From Oscillospiraceae bacterium (GTDB lineage: Bacteria; Bacillota; Clostridia; Oscillospirales; Oscillospiraceae): 64,000 nt of DNA. Below, piece after piece: positions 7,168-16,753 of this stretch. The notes below the pieces were generated by a model that did not search any database, was not told the origin of the DNA, and saw only the letters and a program-made list of their open reading frames with translations. Position numbers and translations under genes: made by a program. How positions within the stretch are numbered: the first letter of the stretch is position 1; every line of letters begins with the position of its first letter. The stretch covers positions 241,825-305,824 of the forward strand of contig SVKO01000001.1 of assembly GCA_015068455.1 (NCBI GenBank). Direction: 5' to 3'.

Positions 7168-7837
7168 CTTTGTATTTCTGGACGCCGACGACACCCTGCT
7201 CGACTTCCTGCTCACCGAGCGCGCCGCCATCACCGAGAGCTTTCAGCGCTTCGGCCTTTCTCCGACGGATGACCTGATCACTCAATACAGCGCCATCAAC
7301 AAGGCCTGCTGGGAGCGGATGGAGCGCGGCGAGATCACCCGGGACCGGGTGCTGATCGAGCGCTTCGAGATCCTCTTTGCCCGGCTCGGCGCAGACATCG
7401 ATCCCCACGTGTTTGAGGGCACCTACCAGGCCCTTTTGGGGCAGCATGCCTTTCTGGTGGAGGGGGCTGTGGAGATCCTGGCTTACCTGCGCCCGAAATA
7501 CAAGCTGTATATCGCCTCCAACGGCGTGGCCGCCACCCAGGACAGCCGCTTCCGCGACGCGGGGCTGACGGGCTGGTTCGACGATATTTTCATCTCCGAG
7601 CGCATCGGGCATCACAAGCCGGAAAAAGCCTACTTTGACGCCTGCTTTGCGCAGATCCCCGGCTTTCGCCGGGACCGGGCCATCATCGTGGGCGACAGCC
7701 TGAGCTCGGACATCCTCGGCGGCATCAACGCCGGCATCGCCACCTGCTGGTTCAACTACCGCCGCCGGCCCGCCCGGGACGACATCCGGCCGGACTATAC
7801 CATCGACACGCTGGAAGAACTGAAAAGCATCCTGTAA
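7160..7837 (+). CDS. HAD-superfamily hydrolase, YjjG-like pyrimidine nucleotidase
   Basis: A 225-residue HAD subfamily IA phosphatase. Motif I is DADDT at about residues 8-12 with the nucleophile Asp; motif II is the ASNG segment; Lys in HHKPEKAYF and Asp pair in VGDSLSSD complete the active site. The variant DADDT resembles YjjG, a 5'-nucleotidase that removes non-canonical pyrimidine nucleotides; the exact substrate is inference. The ATG at 7160 overlaps the end of rsmA and sits behind GGAGGGAG. A clear terminator follows. Confidence 0.85.
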   Translation: MFNFVFLDADDTLLDFLLTERAAITESFQRFGLSPTDDLITQYSAINKACWERMERGEITRDRVLIERFEILFARLGADIDPHVFEGTYQALLGQHAFLVEGAVEILAYLRPKYKLYIASNGVAATQDSRFRDAGLTGWFDDIFISERIGHHKPEKAYFDACFAQIPGFRRDRAIIVGDSLSSDILGGINAGIATCWFNYRRRPARDDIRPDYTIDTLEELKSIL

Positions 7838-7871
7838 AAAACTGCCTCCTGAACAGCAGGAGGCAGTTTTT
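7836..7871. terminator. Terminator between yjjG-like gene and peptidase gene
   Basis: AAACTGCCTCCTG pairs with CAGGAGGCAGTTT, with T's on the right and A's on the left; it serves both converging genes. Confidence 0.85.
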
Positions 7872-7895
7872 ATTCATTTGCAAAGCGCGTACCTG

Positions 7896-9620
7896 TCAGT
7901 CCGGCAATTGCGCTTCGATGGTCTCGCGGGCGCGCGCGGCGTGGCCGGGCGTCATGGGGCTCTCCAGGCCCGCGTCCTCCAGCGCGTCGGCATAGGGGAT
8001 ATCCCAGTCCTCCAGCAGGATCTGGTAGGCCTCCCAGGCCGCGTCGGGATCATCCAGGGCCAGCTGATAGAGCTGCATGGCAGCGTCGGCGGAGGTGCAG
8101 TAGCTCACCATATAGAAGGGCATCTCAAACAGGTGCGTCACCTGGGTCCACCACAGGGCGGAAATCTCCCCGTCGTCCTCAAGCTGCCCGTAATCGCGCA
8201 TGCATTCCAGACACAGCTCGTTGAAGCGTTCGGCGGTGCGCTCGTCCTCCGGCAGCTCGTAGACCGCCTGCTCAAAGGCGGAGTAGGCCGCCTGGGAGGT
8301 GTAGGCGTCCAGGGCGTCGAGAAGCTTGATGCGCTTGAGCTCGTCGTAATGGGGCGTGCCCTCCAGCTTTTCCAGGGCCAGAAACTCCATGCCCTGGGAC
8401 CAGGTCTCGTCCAGATCCAGGGGTGCGCTCCAGAGCCCCTGGGAGTAAGCCGCCAGAAAATGGCCGAATTCATGGGCCGTCGTGACCAGGTCCTCCACGT
8501 CCCCGTAGGCGTCCACGAAGAGATACGGCGTATCGTAGCGGTAGAGATAGGCCGTGTAGGAGACGGGCGACTTGCGCAGGTCCGCGCTGACGTTGTACAG
8601 CTCGTAGTCCTCCATGAAGCCGAAGGCCTCCGCCGCCGGATCGCCCAGCGCATCCATCGCATCCCGCAGCCGCTCCATCAGCTGCCGCTCGTTCAGAACG
8701 GGGTATTCGATGCGGTCGTATTCGCCCCGGTCGATCAGCTCCTGCCGGTAGGGGCCCAAAACCTGCCGGATCTCGCCGAGCCAGGCGCTTGCCTCGGCGG
8801 GGGAATAATCGCGGGCATAGTCGTCATAGCAGAACTGCTCGTAGCTGTCATAGCCCAGCTTCCCGGCGATTTCCAGGCGCACGTCGATGAGCTGCGCGTA
8901 GATCCCGGCGATCTCGCCGTTCACCCGCTGCAGCCAGGCCAGATAGGCGCTGTTGTGCTCATCCTCCGACAGCGATTCCCGGGCAAGGTACTCGTTCAGG
9001 CTCATTTCTTCTCCGTCGATCTCCACCGCGTCGTCGGCGATCAGGGCCCGGTAGTCCGCCAGAAGCTCGCTTTCGCGCTGGTACAGGGCCATGAGCGCAT
9101 CGTCGAAGGAATCCTCCTGCTCGTAGTAGTCCAGATCGCCCGGCGCAAAATAGCCGCTGCGCTCCAGGGCAGGCCGCAGCTTGCTCACGGCGCAGGCGTG
9201 GAGCATCTGCTCGCGCCACTGCTCCACCTGGGCGCTCATGATCTCGCAGCGGTTGTATTCGTCCCGGTAGTATGCGTCGCTCTGGTCGGAATCGGAGCGG
9301 ATCATGGCGATGGTATCCAGGGTATAGAAGTTGTCATAGATCCAGAACGCCCTGTCCAGAGCGGCGATCAGCGCTTCGGCATCCTCTCCGCGTTCGGCCA
9401 GCGTCCTGGCGCGGCCGAATGCGTCGTTGAGTTCCCGGGCATCAGGGGATTTGTAGGGCATTTCGGAAAATGGCCGGATGGCGTCGTAATTCTGGACGTC
9501 CGCAACGGCCCTGGCAAAGGCCCCCCGGCCCTTGTAAAGCGCACGGAACATCTTTTCCGCGCCGGAGCAGCCGCAAAGCAGCAGGCACAGCGCCAGACAC
9601 AGGGCAATCAGTCGCTTCAT
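7896..9620 (-). CDS. M3-family (oligoendopeptidase F-like) metallopeptidase lipoprotein
   Basis: A 574-residue protein beginning with a lipoprotein signal peptide; the lipobox ends LLLCGC, with Cys18 as the probable lipidated residue, so it should be anchored outside the membrane. The zinc motif HEFGH lies near residues 383-387, with the third ligand Glu in the ETWSQGMEF segment about 25 residues later, the M3 peptidase layout. It probably degrades peptides outside the cell. Start chosen at ATG 9620 because AAGGAGG precedes it and the signal peptide begins there; an upstream in-frame start (9716) would destroy it. Stands alone between two terminators. Specificity unknown. Confidence 0.87.
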   Translation of the reverse strand: MKRLIALCLALCLLLCGCSGAEKMFRALYKGRGAFARAVADVQNYDAIRPFSEMPYKSPDARELNDAFGRARTLAERGEDAEALIAALDRAFWIYDNFYTLDTIAMIRSDSDQSDAYYRDEYNRCEIMSAQVEQWREQMLHACAVSKLRPALERSGYFAPGDLDYYEQEDSFDDALMALYQRESELLADYRALIADDAVEIDGEEMSLNEYLARESLSEDEHNSAYLAWLQRVNGEIAGIYAQLIDVRLEIAGKLGYDSYEQFCYDDYARDYSPAEASAWLGEIRQVLGPYRQELIDRGEYDRIEYPVLNERQLMERLRDAMDALGDPAAEAFGFMEDYELYNVSADLRKSPVSYTAYLYRYDTPYLFVDAYGDVEDLVTTAHEFGHFLAAYSQGLWSAPLDLDETWSQGMEFLALEKLEGTPHYDELKRIKLLDALDAYTSQAAYSAFEQAVYELPEDERTAERFNELCLECMRDYGQLEDDGEISALWWTQVTHLFEMPFYMVSYCTSADAAMQLYQLALDDPDAAWEAYQILLEDWDIPYADALEDAGLESPMTPGHAARARETIEAQLPD

Positions 9621-9708
9621 CTTCCCGCCTCCTTCTTTTTTATTTATTGTACCACAGCGGCGAAAAAAGGCGAAGCGTGAATATGCGCACCCAATAATTA
9701 CCAGCATA

Positions 9709-9726
9709 TTCGACAATTATGTCGAA
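9709..9726. promoter_or_regulatory. Palindromic pair of 0A boxes upstream of spo0A
   Basis: TTCGACA (9709-9715) and TGTCGAA (9720-9726) are perfect inverted matches to the Spo0A-binding 0A box (TGNCGAA), separated by 4 bp. They lie about 135 bp before spo0A, fitting autoregulation, and about 90 bp from the divergent peptidase gene, which could also be a target. A downstream TGGAGAAA near 9730 loosely resembles a SigH -35, but no clear matching -10 was found. Otherwise 9621-9857 holds nothing recognised. Confidence 0.75.
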
Positions 9727-9857
9727 TCATGGAGAAAACTTTATGTCTAAATTATCTCATTTCTATTGCATCGGGAACCATTTTATGGTAGATTTGTTTC
9801 AGCGGCGCAAGAACAGCGCATATCTCTTTTGAAATTGGATTACGGGGGAGTAACGCA

Positions 9858-10643
9858 ATGGAACGATGCTACAATGTCCTGATTGCCGACAGCAATGAGG
9901 CGTTTTGTGAAGAACTGGCGCAGCGCCTGACCGGCGCCGGGGGATTTGCCGTGGCGGGGATCGCCAGCGACGGCCAGCGGGCCGTGGAGCTGCTGCGCAC
10001 CTGCCGGCCGGAGCTCATGGTGCTGGATCTGATGCTGCCGAAGCTGGACGGCGTCTCGGTGCTGAAGGCGGCGGGCGAGCTGGAGCGGCGGCCGGTTTCG
10101 GTGGTGCTGTCGCCCTTTGTGACGGACTACGTGGCGCAGATGGCCGCCAGCCTCGGCACGCAGTATTTCATGCTTCGGCCCTGCGATATCCGCGCCGTGG
10201 CGGACAGGATGCGCGAGCTGCGCGACAGCCTCAACCAGAAGCGGAACCCCGCCGTGCGCACCCGCTCCGACGTCAATATCGAGGCCATGGTCACCTCCAT
10301 CATTCACGAGATCGGCGTCCCGGCCCACATCAAGGGCTACCAGTATATGCGCGAGGCGATCATGATCGCGGTGCAGGATATGGACGTGATCAATTCCATC
10401 ACGAAGGTGCTGTATCCCCAGGTGGCAAAGACGTTCCAAACCACATCCTCCCGGGTGGAGCGGGCGATCCGCCACGCCATCGAAGTGGCGTGGGAGCGGG
10501 GCGACATCGAGACCCTGCAGCGCTTTTTCGGCTACACCGTCTCCAACGCCAAGGGCAAGCCGACGAATTCGGAATTCATCGCCCTCATCGCCGACAAGCT
10601 CCAGCTGCAGATCAAGAACATGCAGTCGCTGAAGATCTCCTGA
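9858..10643 (+). CDS. spo0A: Sporulation master response regulator Spo0A
   Basis: A 261-residue regulator: receiver domain (about 1-125), linker, and the Spo0A C-terminal DNA-binding domain (about 141-255) with the diagnostic segment [19 protein letters not shown] and the recognition helix [12 protein letters not shown]. The acidic pocket Asp11 and phosphoacceptor Asp57 (LDLMLP) are present; Ser85 stands in for the switch Thr/Ser. The residue normally Lys in the K-P-F/C motif is Arg107 (LRPCD). When phosphorylated it binds 0A boxes and commits the cell to sporulation. ATG 9858 follows GGGGGAG. A pair of 0A boxes lies upstream. Confidence 0.96.
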   Translation: MERCYNVLIADSNEAFCEELAQRLTGAGGFAVAGIASDGQRAVELLRTCRPELMVLDLMLPKLDGVSVLKAAGELERRPVSVVLSPFVTDYVAQMAASLGTQYFMLRPCDIRAVADRMRELRDSLNQKRNPAVRTRSDVNIEAMVTSIIHEIGVPAHIKGYQYMREAIMIAVQDMDVINSITKVLYPQVAKTFQTTSSRVERAIRHAIEVAWERGDIETLQRFFGYTVSNAKGKPTNSEFIALIADKLQLQIKNMQSLKIS

Positions 10644-10668
10644 AGCGTCCCGGCCGGAATAATAAAGA

Positions 10669-10700
10669 ACAGGGACCTGCGCGGCAGGTCCCTGTTTTTT
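10669..10700. terminator. Terminator between spo0A and LysR gene
   Basis: ACAGGGACCTGC / GCAGGTCCCTGT with TTTTTT; convergent genes share it. Confidence 0.85.
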
Positions 10701-10709
10701 CGCGGTCGG

Positions 10710-11597
10710 TCAGGCCTTCTCGCCATAGAGCTCGCCGATCACCTCATGGGCGCAGGCAATCAGGCGGGCGACGGTGGGCTTGGGAATGGCGTTTTTCCGG
10801 GTGATGATGCCCAGGGTGCGGGCATAGGCCGGCGACAGGGGCAGGGCGCAGACGCTCTGCTCATAGCCGCGGATGCTCAGCTCTGAGAGCATGCTCACGC
10901 CCAGACCGTGGGCCACCATGGAAATCAGCGCCTGGTTGCTGGTCATGGTGGTGAGGATCTCCGGGTGAACATTGTGGGAATTGAGCACGGCGAGGATATC
11001 GGCGGCGTTGCCGAAGGCCGGCATCAGGAATTCCGTCCCGGCGTAATCCTCCACCGCAAATTTTTCATACCGCTCGCCATAGGCGGTTTTGGGCAGCAGC
11101 GCCAGCAGGGGGTCCTCATGCAGGGGATACCAGTCCACGTTCTCCCCCTTGGGAACGCTGGTAAAGGCCAGATCGAACCGTCCGGCGATGACGTCGGCAA
11201 ACAGCCGGTCCCGGGGGCCGTCCTGTACGGTGACCTGCACATTGGGATACTCGCTGCGGAACCGGTCCAGGATCGCAGGCAGCCAATGGGTCGCAATGCT
11301 GGCAAAGGCGCCGACGCTGATGAGCACATTGGCCTGGTCGTTGATGGCGCGGATCTCCTCGGAAAGGCGGTCCGACGCCTCCAGGAATTGATGGATCAGG
11401 GGCATGATCCGCGCCCCGTCGGGCGTCAGCCGAATGCCGAAGTGGCCGCGCTCAAGCAGGCGGAAGCCCACTTCGCCCTCCAGCGCGTTCATCATATGCG
11501 TCAGGCCGGACTGCGTATAGCCCAGCATATCCGCCGCGCGGGTAAAGCTGCCCTGGGTCACGGCGGTGACCATGGCTTCGAATTTTTTCGTATCCAT
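10710..11597 (-). CDS. LysR-type transcriptional regulator
   Basis: A 295-residue LTTR: an N-terminal winged HTH (about 1-60, with GSFTRAADMLGYTQSGLTHM as the helix-turn-helix) and a periplasmic-binding-like effector domain (about 90-290). It starts at ATG 11597 behind AAGGGAG. Such regulators usually control a neighbouring or divergent gene, but the divergent gene here is rimP, an unlikely target, so target and ligand are unknown. A promoter-like TTGGCA with TATATA/TATAAT lies near 11640-11685 on the minus strand. Confidence 0.93.
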   Translation of the reverse strand: MDTKKFEAMVTAVTQGSFTRAADMLGYTQSGLTHMMNALEGEVGFRLLERGHFGIRLTPDGARIMPLIHQFLEASDRLSEEIRAINDQANVLISVGAFASIATHWLPAILDRFRSEYPNVQVTVQDGPRDRLFADVIAGRFDLAFTSVPKGENVDWYPLHEDPLLALLPKTAYGERYEKFAVEDYAGTEFLMPAFGNAADILAVLNSHNVHPEILTTMTSNQALISMVAHGLGVSMLSELSIRGYEQSVCALPLSPAYARTLGIITRKNAIPKPTVARLIACAHEVIGELYGEKA

Positions 11598-11815
11598 ATC
11601 GTCGCTCCCTTCCGGGCGTTGCCCGTTTTTGACGAATTATACATTATATAGATTATAAAATATTCCCTGCCAATAATCAATAGAAATATGCGAGTTTCTA
11701 ATAAAAGGGAGGGATATTTTTCTCTGCCGCACCGCCCCGCGCCGTTTCGGCGCGCTTTCATGGGCCGCAACCCCTGTAAACGCAGAAAAAGTCGAAGTTT
11801 TTCTTGAAAAAACAC

Positions 11816-11844
11816 TTGCATTTCTGCGCGATCCATGCTATAAT
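11816..11844 (+). promoter_or_regulatory. Promoter of the rimP-nusA-infB operon
   Basis: TTGCAT (11816-11821), 17-bp spacer, TATAAT (11839-11844). Transcription would begin near 11851, only about 25 nt before the leader hairpin. The rest of 11598-11815 holds the LysR promoter region and a small GCGCC/GGCGC hairpin, nothing else recognised. Confidence 0.8.
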
Positions 11845-11874
11845 CGCCATGATCTTAGAGTAAGTTATTACCAG

Positions 11875-11900
11875 AGAGAGGGGATTTCCCCTCTCTTTTT
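11875..11900 (+). terminator. Leader terminator (attenuator) before rimP
   Basis: AGAGAGGGG pairs perfectly with CCCCTCTCT around ATTT, followed by TTTTT at 11896-11900. It lies between the operon promoter and its first gene, so most initiations could end here. In Bacillus subtilis the equivalent rimP-nusA leader terminator is NusA-stimulated and gives NusA autoregulation; the same role here is inference from position. Confidence 0.75.
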
Positions 11901-11919
11901 GATTGAGAAAGGCATGGCT

Positions 11920-12372
11920 ATGAAAGTGACTGAACGGGTCCGGCTTCTGGCAGAGCCGGTGGCGGCGGCGCAGGGCTGCGAGCTCTGGGACGTGGAATAC
12001 GTCCGCGAGGGCGGCGGCTGGTTCCTGCGGGTCTACATTGACAAGGAAGGCGGCGTGGACATCAACGACTGCGAAGCCATTTCCCGCGCCCTCGATCCCA
12101 TTCTCGACGAGGCCGATCCCATCCCCGACAGCTACACCTTTGAGGTGTGCTCGGCGGGCCTGGAGCGCACCCTCAAGCGGCCCGGCGACTTCGAGCGCTT
12201 CCTGGGCGCGGACGTGCTGGTGCGGCTCTACCGTCCCCGGGACGGCGCCAAGGAATTTGCCGGCGTGCTGAAAGGCTACGACGGCGGCGACGTGACCGTG
12301 GAGGTCGGCGGCGCACCCATCACCTTTACAAAGGCAGAGATCGCGCAGGTGCGACTGCGCGTGGACTTCTGA
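11920..12372 (+). CDS. rimP: Ribosome maturation factor RimP
   Basis: A 150-residue protein that helps assemble the 30S subunit before initiation. The N-terminal RimP domain (about 1-80, LAEPVAAAQGCELWDVEY start) is followed by a C-terminal Sm-like barrel (about 83-150). Longer TTG (11899) and ATG (11914) starts are possible; ATG 11920 has AAAGG at the best spacing. First gene of the operon and 11 bp before nusA, the conserved arrangement. Confidence 0.93.
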   Translation: MKVTERVRLLAEPVAAAQGCELWDVEYVREGGGWFLRVYIDKEGGVDINDCEAISRALDPILDEADPIPDSYTFEVCSAGLERTLKRPGDFERFLGADVLVRLYRPRDGAKEFAGVLKGYDGGDVTVEVGGAPITFTKAEIAQVRLRVDF

Positions 12373-12383
12373 GGAGGAACATC

Positions 12384-13472
12384 ATGAACGCTGAAATTTT
12401 TGCAGCCCTCAAGCAGCTCGAGCGGGAGCGCGGCATCCCCACCGACTACATGGTGGACAAGATCACCCAGGCGCTGACCGCCGCTTATAAGAAAAACTGT
12501 GAGGGATATAAGGAAAACATCCACGTCGTGCTGGGTGAAGAGGGCATCCGCATGTATGCCCAGAAGGAAGTCGTGGACGAGGTCCTGTCTCCCATGACCG
12601 AGATCACCCTGGACGCCGCCCGCGAGATCGAGTCCACCGCCCAGCTGGGCGACCTCGTCGATGTGGACATTGAGCCCAAGGGCTTTGGCCGCATCGCCGC
12701 CCAGACCGCCAAGCAGGTCATCATCCAGGGCATCCGCGAGGCCGAGCACGGCATGATCTACGACAATTTCTCCTCCAAGCAGCATGAGATCCTCACCGGC
12801 ACGGTGCTGCGCATTTCCCCCGATTCGGGCGATATGACCGTGCGCATCGGCCAGGGCAGCGACCGCACCGACGCCTACCTCAACGCAGGCGAGCAGGTGC
12901 GCGGCGAGCGCTACCGCGAGGGCGACCTCATCCGCGTGTACATCGCCGACGTGCGCCGCGGCACCCGCGGCCCGCAGATCATCGTATCGCGCACCCATCC
13001 GGGCCTCGTGAAGCGCCTGTTCGAGATGAACGTGCCCGAGATCGAGGACGGCCTGGTGGAGATCAAGTCCATCGCCCGCGAGGCGGGCTCGCGCACCAAG
13101 CTGGCCGTCTGCGCCACGGAGGAGAACATCGATCCCGTGGGCGCATGCGTCGGTCCCAGAGGCGGACGCGTCGGCGCCGTGGTGGACGAGCTGCACGGCG
13201 AAAAGATGGATATCGTGGTCTGGTCCGAGGACCCCGAGGAGTTCATCGCCTCGGCCCTGAGCCCGGCGGACGTCATCTCCGTCACCCTGGCCCCCGGCGC
13301 CAAGGCCTGCCGGGTCATCGTTCCCGACGATCAGCTTTCCCTGGCCATCGGCAAGGAGGGGCAGAACGCCCGCCTCGCCGCCCGGCTCACCGGATATAAG
13401 ATCGACATCAAGCCCGCCTCCCAGGCGGACGCCGAGCCCTTCCCCGCCCCCGCGCCGGAGGAAGAGGAGTAA
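12384..13472 (+). CDS. nusA: Transcription elongation/termination factor NusA
   Basis: A 362-residue protein that binds RNA polymerase and nascent RNA, promoting pausing, termination and antitermination. Domains in order: N-terminal polymerase-binding domain (about 1-125), S1 (about 133-200, starting LTGTVLRI), and two KH domains (about 205-345). The short acidic end (EEEE) replaces the long acidic repeats of Gram-negative NusA, the usual Firmicute length. ATG 12384 follows GGAGGAAC. A longer open frame upstream is a shadow in rimP. It may control its own operon through the leader terminator. Confidence 0.96.
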   Translation: MNAEIFAALKQLERERGIPTDYMVDKITQALTAAYKKNCEGYKENIHVVLGEEGIRMYAQKEVVDEVLSPMTEITLDAAREIESTAQLGDLVDVDIEPKGFGRIAAQTAKQVIIQGIREAEHGMIYDNFSSKQHEILTGTVLRISPDSGDMTVRIGQGSDRTDAYLNAGEQVRGERYREGDLIRVYIADVRRGTRGPQIIVSRTHPGLVKRLFEMNVPEIEDGLVEIKSIAREAGSRTKLAVCATEENIDPVGACVGPRGGRVGAVVDELHGEKMDIVVWSEDPEEFIASALSPADVISVTLAPGAKACRVIVPDDQLSLAIGKEGQNARLAARLTGYKIDIKPASQADAEPFPAPAPEEEE

Positions 13473-13511
13473 GCATTCAGGATAAGACCGTTCCGTCAGG
13501 GAGGGAGTACC

Positions 13512-13784
13512 ATGGCAAAGAAAATACCGATGCGCCAATGCCTGGGCTGCCGCGAGATGAAGCCCAAGCGGGAGCTGGTGCGCGTTGTGCGCTCGCCCCA
13601 GGGCGAAATCTCCATCGATCTCCGGGGCAAGGCCCCCGGCCGCGGCGCCTATGTCTGCCGCGACAGCGCATGCCTCAAGCAGGCCCTGCGCAGCCGCGCC
13701 ATCGAGCGCAGCCTCGATACGCCCATCCCCCAGGAGCTCTGTGACGCGCTGATCGCGCAGATGGAGGTGCCGGATGGAACATGA
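13512..13784 (+). CDS. ylxR: YlxR family nucleic-acid-binding protein (RnpM)
   Basis: A 90-residue basic protein with the family features MRQCLGCREM near the N-terminus and GRGAYVC in the middle. The B. subtilis homologue binds RNase P RNA and modulates its activity (hence RnpM). The ATG at 13512 follows GGGAGGGAG. It lies between nusA and ylxQ as in most Firmicutes and overlaps ylxQ by 11 bp. Confidence 0.9.
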   Translation: MAKKIPMRQCLGCREMKPKRELVRVVRSPQGEISIDLRGKAPGRGAYVCRDSACLKQALRSRAIERSLDTPIPQELCDALIAQMEVPDGT

Positions 13785-14199
13785 CAAGGCCCTGGGCCTG
13801 CTGTCGCTGGCCCGCAAAGCCGGCCGCATCGAGGTGGGAGAAGCCCCGGTAAGCATCGCGGCCCGTGCGGGCAAGGCGCGGCTTGTGCTGGTGGCGTCGG
13901 ACGCATCCGATCACACCCTGCGCAAAACCCAAAACCTCGTCGCCGGAACAAAGCAGCCCCTGCTGAAGGTGCCCTATGACAAGGACACCCTCGGGAACAC
14001 CGTGGGCTACAGCGCCATCAGCGTATGCGCCCTGACAGATCCCGCCCTGGCGCTGCATTTTGTCCGGGCGCTGGAGCCGGAGGCGCAGGATGCAGAGTTG
14101 ACCGCGCTCCTTCTCGAGCGCGCAGAAAAGGCCCGCCGCCGGCAGGCAGAGCAAAAGGCCCACCGCGCCAACGTGCGGCGCGGGAAGAAGAAATCGTAG
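13774..14199 (+). CDS. ylxQ: L7Ae/L30e-family ribosomal-like protein YlxQ
   Basis: A 141-residue protein whose first 100 residues form an L7Ae/eL30-type fold that binds kink-turn RNA ([15 protein letters not shown] start, [12 protein letters not shown] middle). It has a basic C-terminal tail rich in Arg/Lys/Ala (about 110-141) longer than usual YlxQ. The conserved position before infB supports the call; its RNA target is unknown. Confidence 0.88.
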   Translation: MEHDKALGLLSLARKAGRIEVGEAPVSIAARAGKARLVLVASDASDHTLRKTQNLVAGTKQPLLKVPYDKDTLGNTVGYSAISVCALTDPALALHFVRALEPEAQDAELTALLLERAEKARRRQAEQKAHRANVRRGKKKS

Positions 14200-14215
14200 T
14201 TATGGAGGTGGCCGT

Positions 14216-16618
14216 ATGAGTATTGTGAAATACAGAGTCAGAGACGTTGCCGCGGATTTTGGCGTGGAGGCCAAGCAGATCGCGCAGACGCTTTCGAAAT
14301 TCTTTGAAAAGCCCCGGAGCAACATGCAGGTGCTCACGGAGGAGCAGCTCAACGTGCTGTTTGATTATATGACCCAGCAGAACCAGATCAGCTCCATCGA
14401 GCAGGTCTTCGCCGAGGCCATGGCCCGGCGTCAGGAGCTGGAGAAGCAGGCCGCAGCCGAGAAGGCGAAAAAGGAGGCCGAGCAGGCCGCGCAGGCGGAA
14501 AAAGCCGCCAAGGAGGCCCCCAAGGCTCCGAAGGAGAGCGCCCAGCCGGCTGCCCAGGCGCCGAAGGCGGAGACCCGTCCGCCGAAGCCCGTCAAGCCTG
14601 CCAAGCCCGCGGAGCCCCAGCGCAAGCGCGAGCGGCGCGTGGTGGATACCTCCGCCGTCACCGTGAACGCGGAGCGCTTCGACGACCGCGTGGACGTGCT
14701 GGTCACCGCCCGGGAGCAGAACTTCACCGGCGGCAAGCAGCGCATCGGCGGCCGCGGCACCAAGAAAAAGCAGCAGAACCAGAAGAAGGGCAAATTCGCC
14801 GGCAACAAGTCCCGCTCCGAGGAGCAGGAGAAGATGCGCCGTCTGCAGCTGGAAATCGCCAAGAAGGCCCCGCTGACGGTCAAGATCCCCGACGAAATCA
14901 CCGTGGGCGAGCTGGCTTCGCGCATGAAGAAGACCGCCGCCGAGGTCATCAAGTTCCTGATGCGCAACGGCGTCATGGCCGGCATCAACCAGAATATCGA
15001 CTTCGAGACCGCCGAATATGTGGCCACGGAAATGGGCTGCAAGGTGGAAAAGGAGATCGTCGTCACCATCGAAGAGCGCCTGTTCGACGACCATGTGGAT
15101 ACGGAAGAAGAGCTCGTCACCCGGCCGCCCGTGGTGGTGGTCATGGGCCACGTCGACCACGGCAAGACCAGTCTGCTCGACGCCGTGCGCAACACCAACG
15201 TGGTCTCCGGCGAGGCCGGCGGCATCACCCAGCACATCGGCGCCTACACGGTTGAAATCAACGGCCAGCCCATCACCTTCCTGGATACCCCGGGCCATGC
15301 GGCCTTCACCGAGATGCGCGCCCGCGGCGCCCTGTGCACCGACATCGCCATCCTGGTGGTCGCGGCGGACGACGGCATCATGCCCCAGACCATCGAGGCC
15401 ATCAACCATGCCAAGGCCGCGAAGATCCCCATCATCGTGGCCGTCAACAAAATGGACAAGCCCGGCGCCAACCCCGACCGCGTGCTCACCCAGCTCACCG
15501 AGCACGAGCTGGTGCCGTCGGAGTGGGGCGGCGACACCGAGGTGTGCCGCATCTCCGCCAAGACCGGCGAGGGCATCGACGAGCTGCTTGAGACGGTCAT
15601 CATGACCGCCGAGCTGGCCGAGCTGCGCGCCAACCCCAACCGCGCCGCCAAAGGCACCGTCATCGAGGCCCGCCTGGACAAGGCCCGCGGCCCCATCGCC
15701 ACCCTGCTGGTGCAGAACGGCACCCTCAACCACGGCGACATCATCATCGCCGGCACGGCCGTGGGCCGTGTGCGCGTCATGACCAACGACAAGGGCCGCG
15801 CCGTCAAGCACGCCGGACCCTCCGTGCCCGTGGAGATCACGGGCCTGGCCGAAGTGCCCGCCCCCGGCGACGAGTTCGCCGCCGTGGAAGACGAGCGCAT
15901 GGCCAGACAGCTGGTGGAGCAGCGCAAGCAGCGCATCAAGGACGCCGCCGCAAAGCTCACCCAGAAGGTCACCCTCGACAACCTCTTTGCCAAGATGCAG
16001 GAGGGCGAGATGAAGGAGCTGAACCTCATCGTCAAGGCCGACGTGCAGGGCTCCGCCGAGGCGGTCAAGGCCTCCCTGGAGAAGCTCAACAACGAAGAGG
16101 TCCGCGTCAAGGTCATCCATGCCGGCGTCGGCGCCATCAACGAATCCGATATCCTGCTGGCCTCCACGGCCAACGCCATCGTCGTGGGCTTCAACGTCCG
16201 CCCGAACGACGCCGCCCAGGCTGCCGCCAAGCGCGACCACGTGGATATGCGCATGTACCGCGTCATCTACGACGCCATCAACGAGATCGAAGCCGCCATG
16301 AAGGGCATGCTGGCGCCGAAGTACCGCGAGGCCGTCATCGGTCACGCCGAGGTCCGCCAGACCTACCGCGTCAGCGCCATCGGCACCATCGCCGGCTGCT
16401 ACGTCCGCGACGGACGCATCACCCGCGACGGCCAGGTGCGCGTCCTGCGCGACAACATCGTCATCCACGAGGGCAAGATCGGCTCGCTGCAGCGCTTCAA
16501 GGACTCCGTCCGCGAAGTCCAGGAGAAGTACGAATGCGGCATGAGCATCGAGCGCTTCAACGACATCAAGGAAGGCGACGTGTTTGAGTGCTTCATCATG
16601 GAGGAGATCCCCCGCTGA
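14216..16618 (+). CDS. infB: Translation initiation factor IF-2
   Basis: An 800-residue GTPase that delivers fMet-tRNA to the 30S subunit and promotes subunit joining. An N-terminal IF2_N helical domain (about 1-55), an Ala/Lys/Pro/Glu-rich linker (about 75-145), a second IF2_N domain (about 220-275), then the G domain with GHVDHGKT at about 311-318, DTPGH at about 356-360 and NKMD near 411-414. Two beta-barrels and a C-terminal fMet-tRNA-binding domain complete it. ATG 14216 follows ATGGAGGTGG. Confidence 0.97.
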   Translation: MSIVKYRVRDVAADFGVEAKQIAQTLSKFFEKPRSNMQVLTEEQLNVLFDYMTQQNQISSIEQVFAEAMARRQELEKQAAAEKAKKEAEQAAQAEKAAKEAPKAPKESAQPAAQAPKAETRPPKPVKPAKPAEPQRKRERRVVDTSAVTVNAERFDDRVDVLVTAREQNFTGGKQRIGGRGTKKKQQNQKKGKFAGNKSRSEEQEKMRRLQLEIAKKAPLTVKIPDEITVGELASRMKKTAAEVIKFLMRNGVMAGINQNIDFETAEYVATEMGCKVEKEIVVTIEERLFDDHVDTEEELVTRPPVVVVMGHVDHGKTSLLDAVRNTNVVSGEAGGITQHIGAYTVEINGQPITFLDTPGHAAFTEMRARGALCTDIAILVVAADDGIMPQTIEAINHAKAAKIPIIVAVNKMDKPGANPDRVLTQLTEHELVPSEWGGDTEVCRISAKTGEGIDELLETVIMTAELAELRANPNRAAKGTVIEARLDKARGPIATLLVQNGTLNHGDIIIAGTAVGRVRVMTNDKGRAVKHAGPSVPVEITGLAEVPAPGDEFAAVEDERMARQLVEQRKQRIKDAAAKLTQKVTLDNLFAKMQEGEMKELNLIVKADVQGSAEAVKASLEKLNNEEVRVKVIHAGVGAINESDILLASTANAIVVGFNVRPNDAAQAAAKRDHVDMRMYRVIYDAINEIEAAMKGMLAPKYREAVIGHAEVRQTYRVSAIGTIAGCYVRDGRITRDGQVRVLRDNIVIHEGKIGSLQRFKDSVREVQEKYECGMSIERFNDIKEGDVFECFIMEEIPR

Positions 16619-16646
16619 GGCACAGCGCCCATAGAGAAACCACAGC

Positions 16647-16680
16647 GCGGGGCAGCGCGGTCTGACCGCCGCTGCCCCGC
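16647..16680 (+). terminator. Strong hairpin between infB and rbfA
   Basis: GCGGGGCAGC / GCTGCCCCGC with a nested GCGG/CCGC stem. The tail GGTTCTTT is poor in T, so it may be a partial terminator or an RNA-processing/stability element within the operon. Confidence 0.5.
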
Positions 16681-16753
16681 GGTTCTTTGATCCAACGCCC
16701 CCTGCTTAGGAGGCACCCGCCCGACAAACACTGTACAGATGGGAGGAACCCCC

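Noticed and set aside
14018-16468. Antisense frame of 816 codons opposite infB
   Set aside because: A shadow of GC-rich codon bias; Gly/Ala/His/Asp-rich composition, no motif, and the plus-strand gene is certain.
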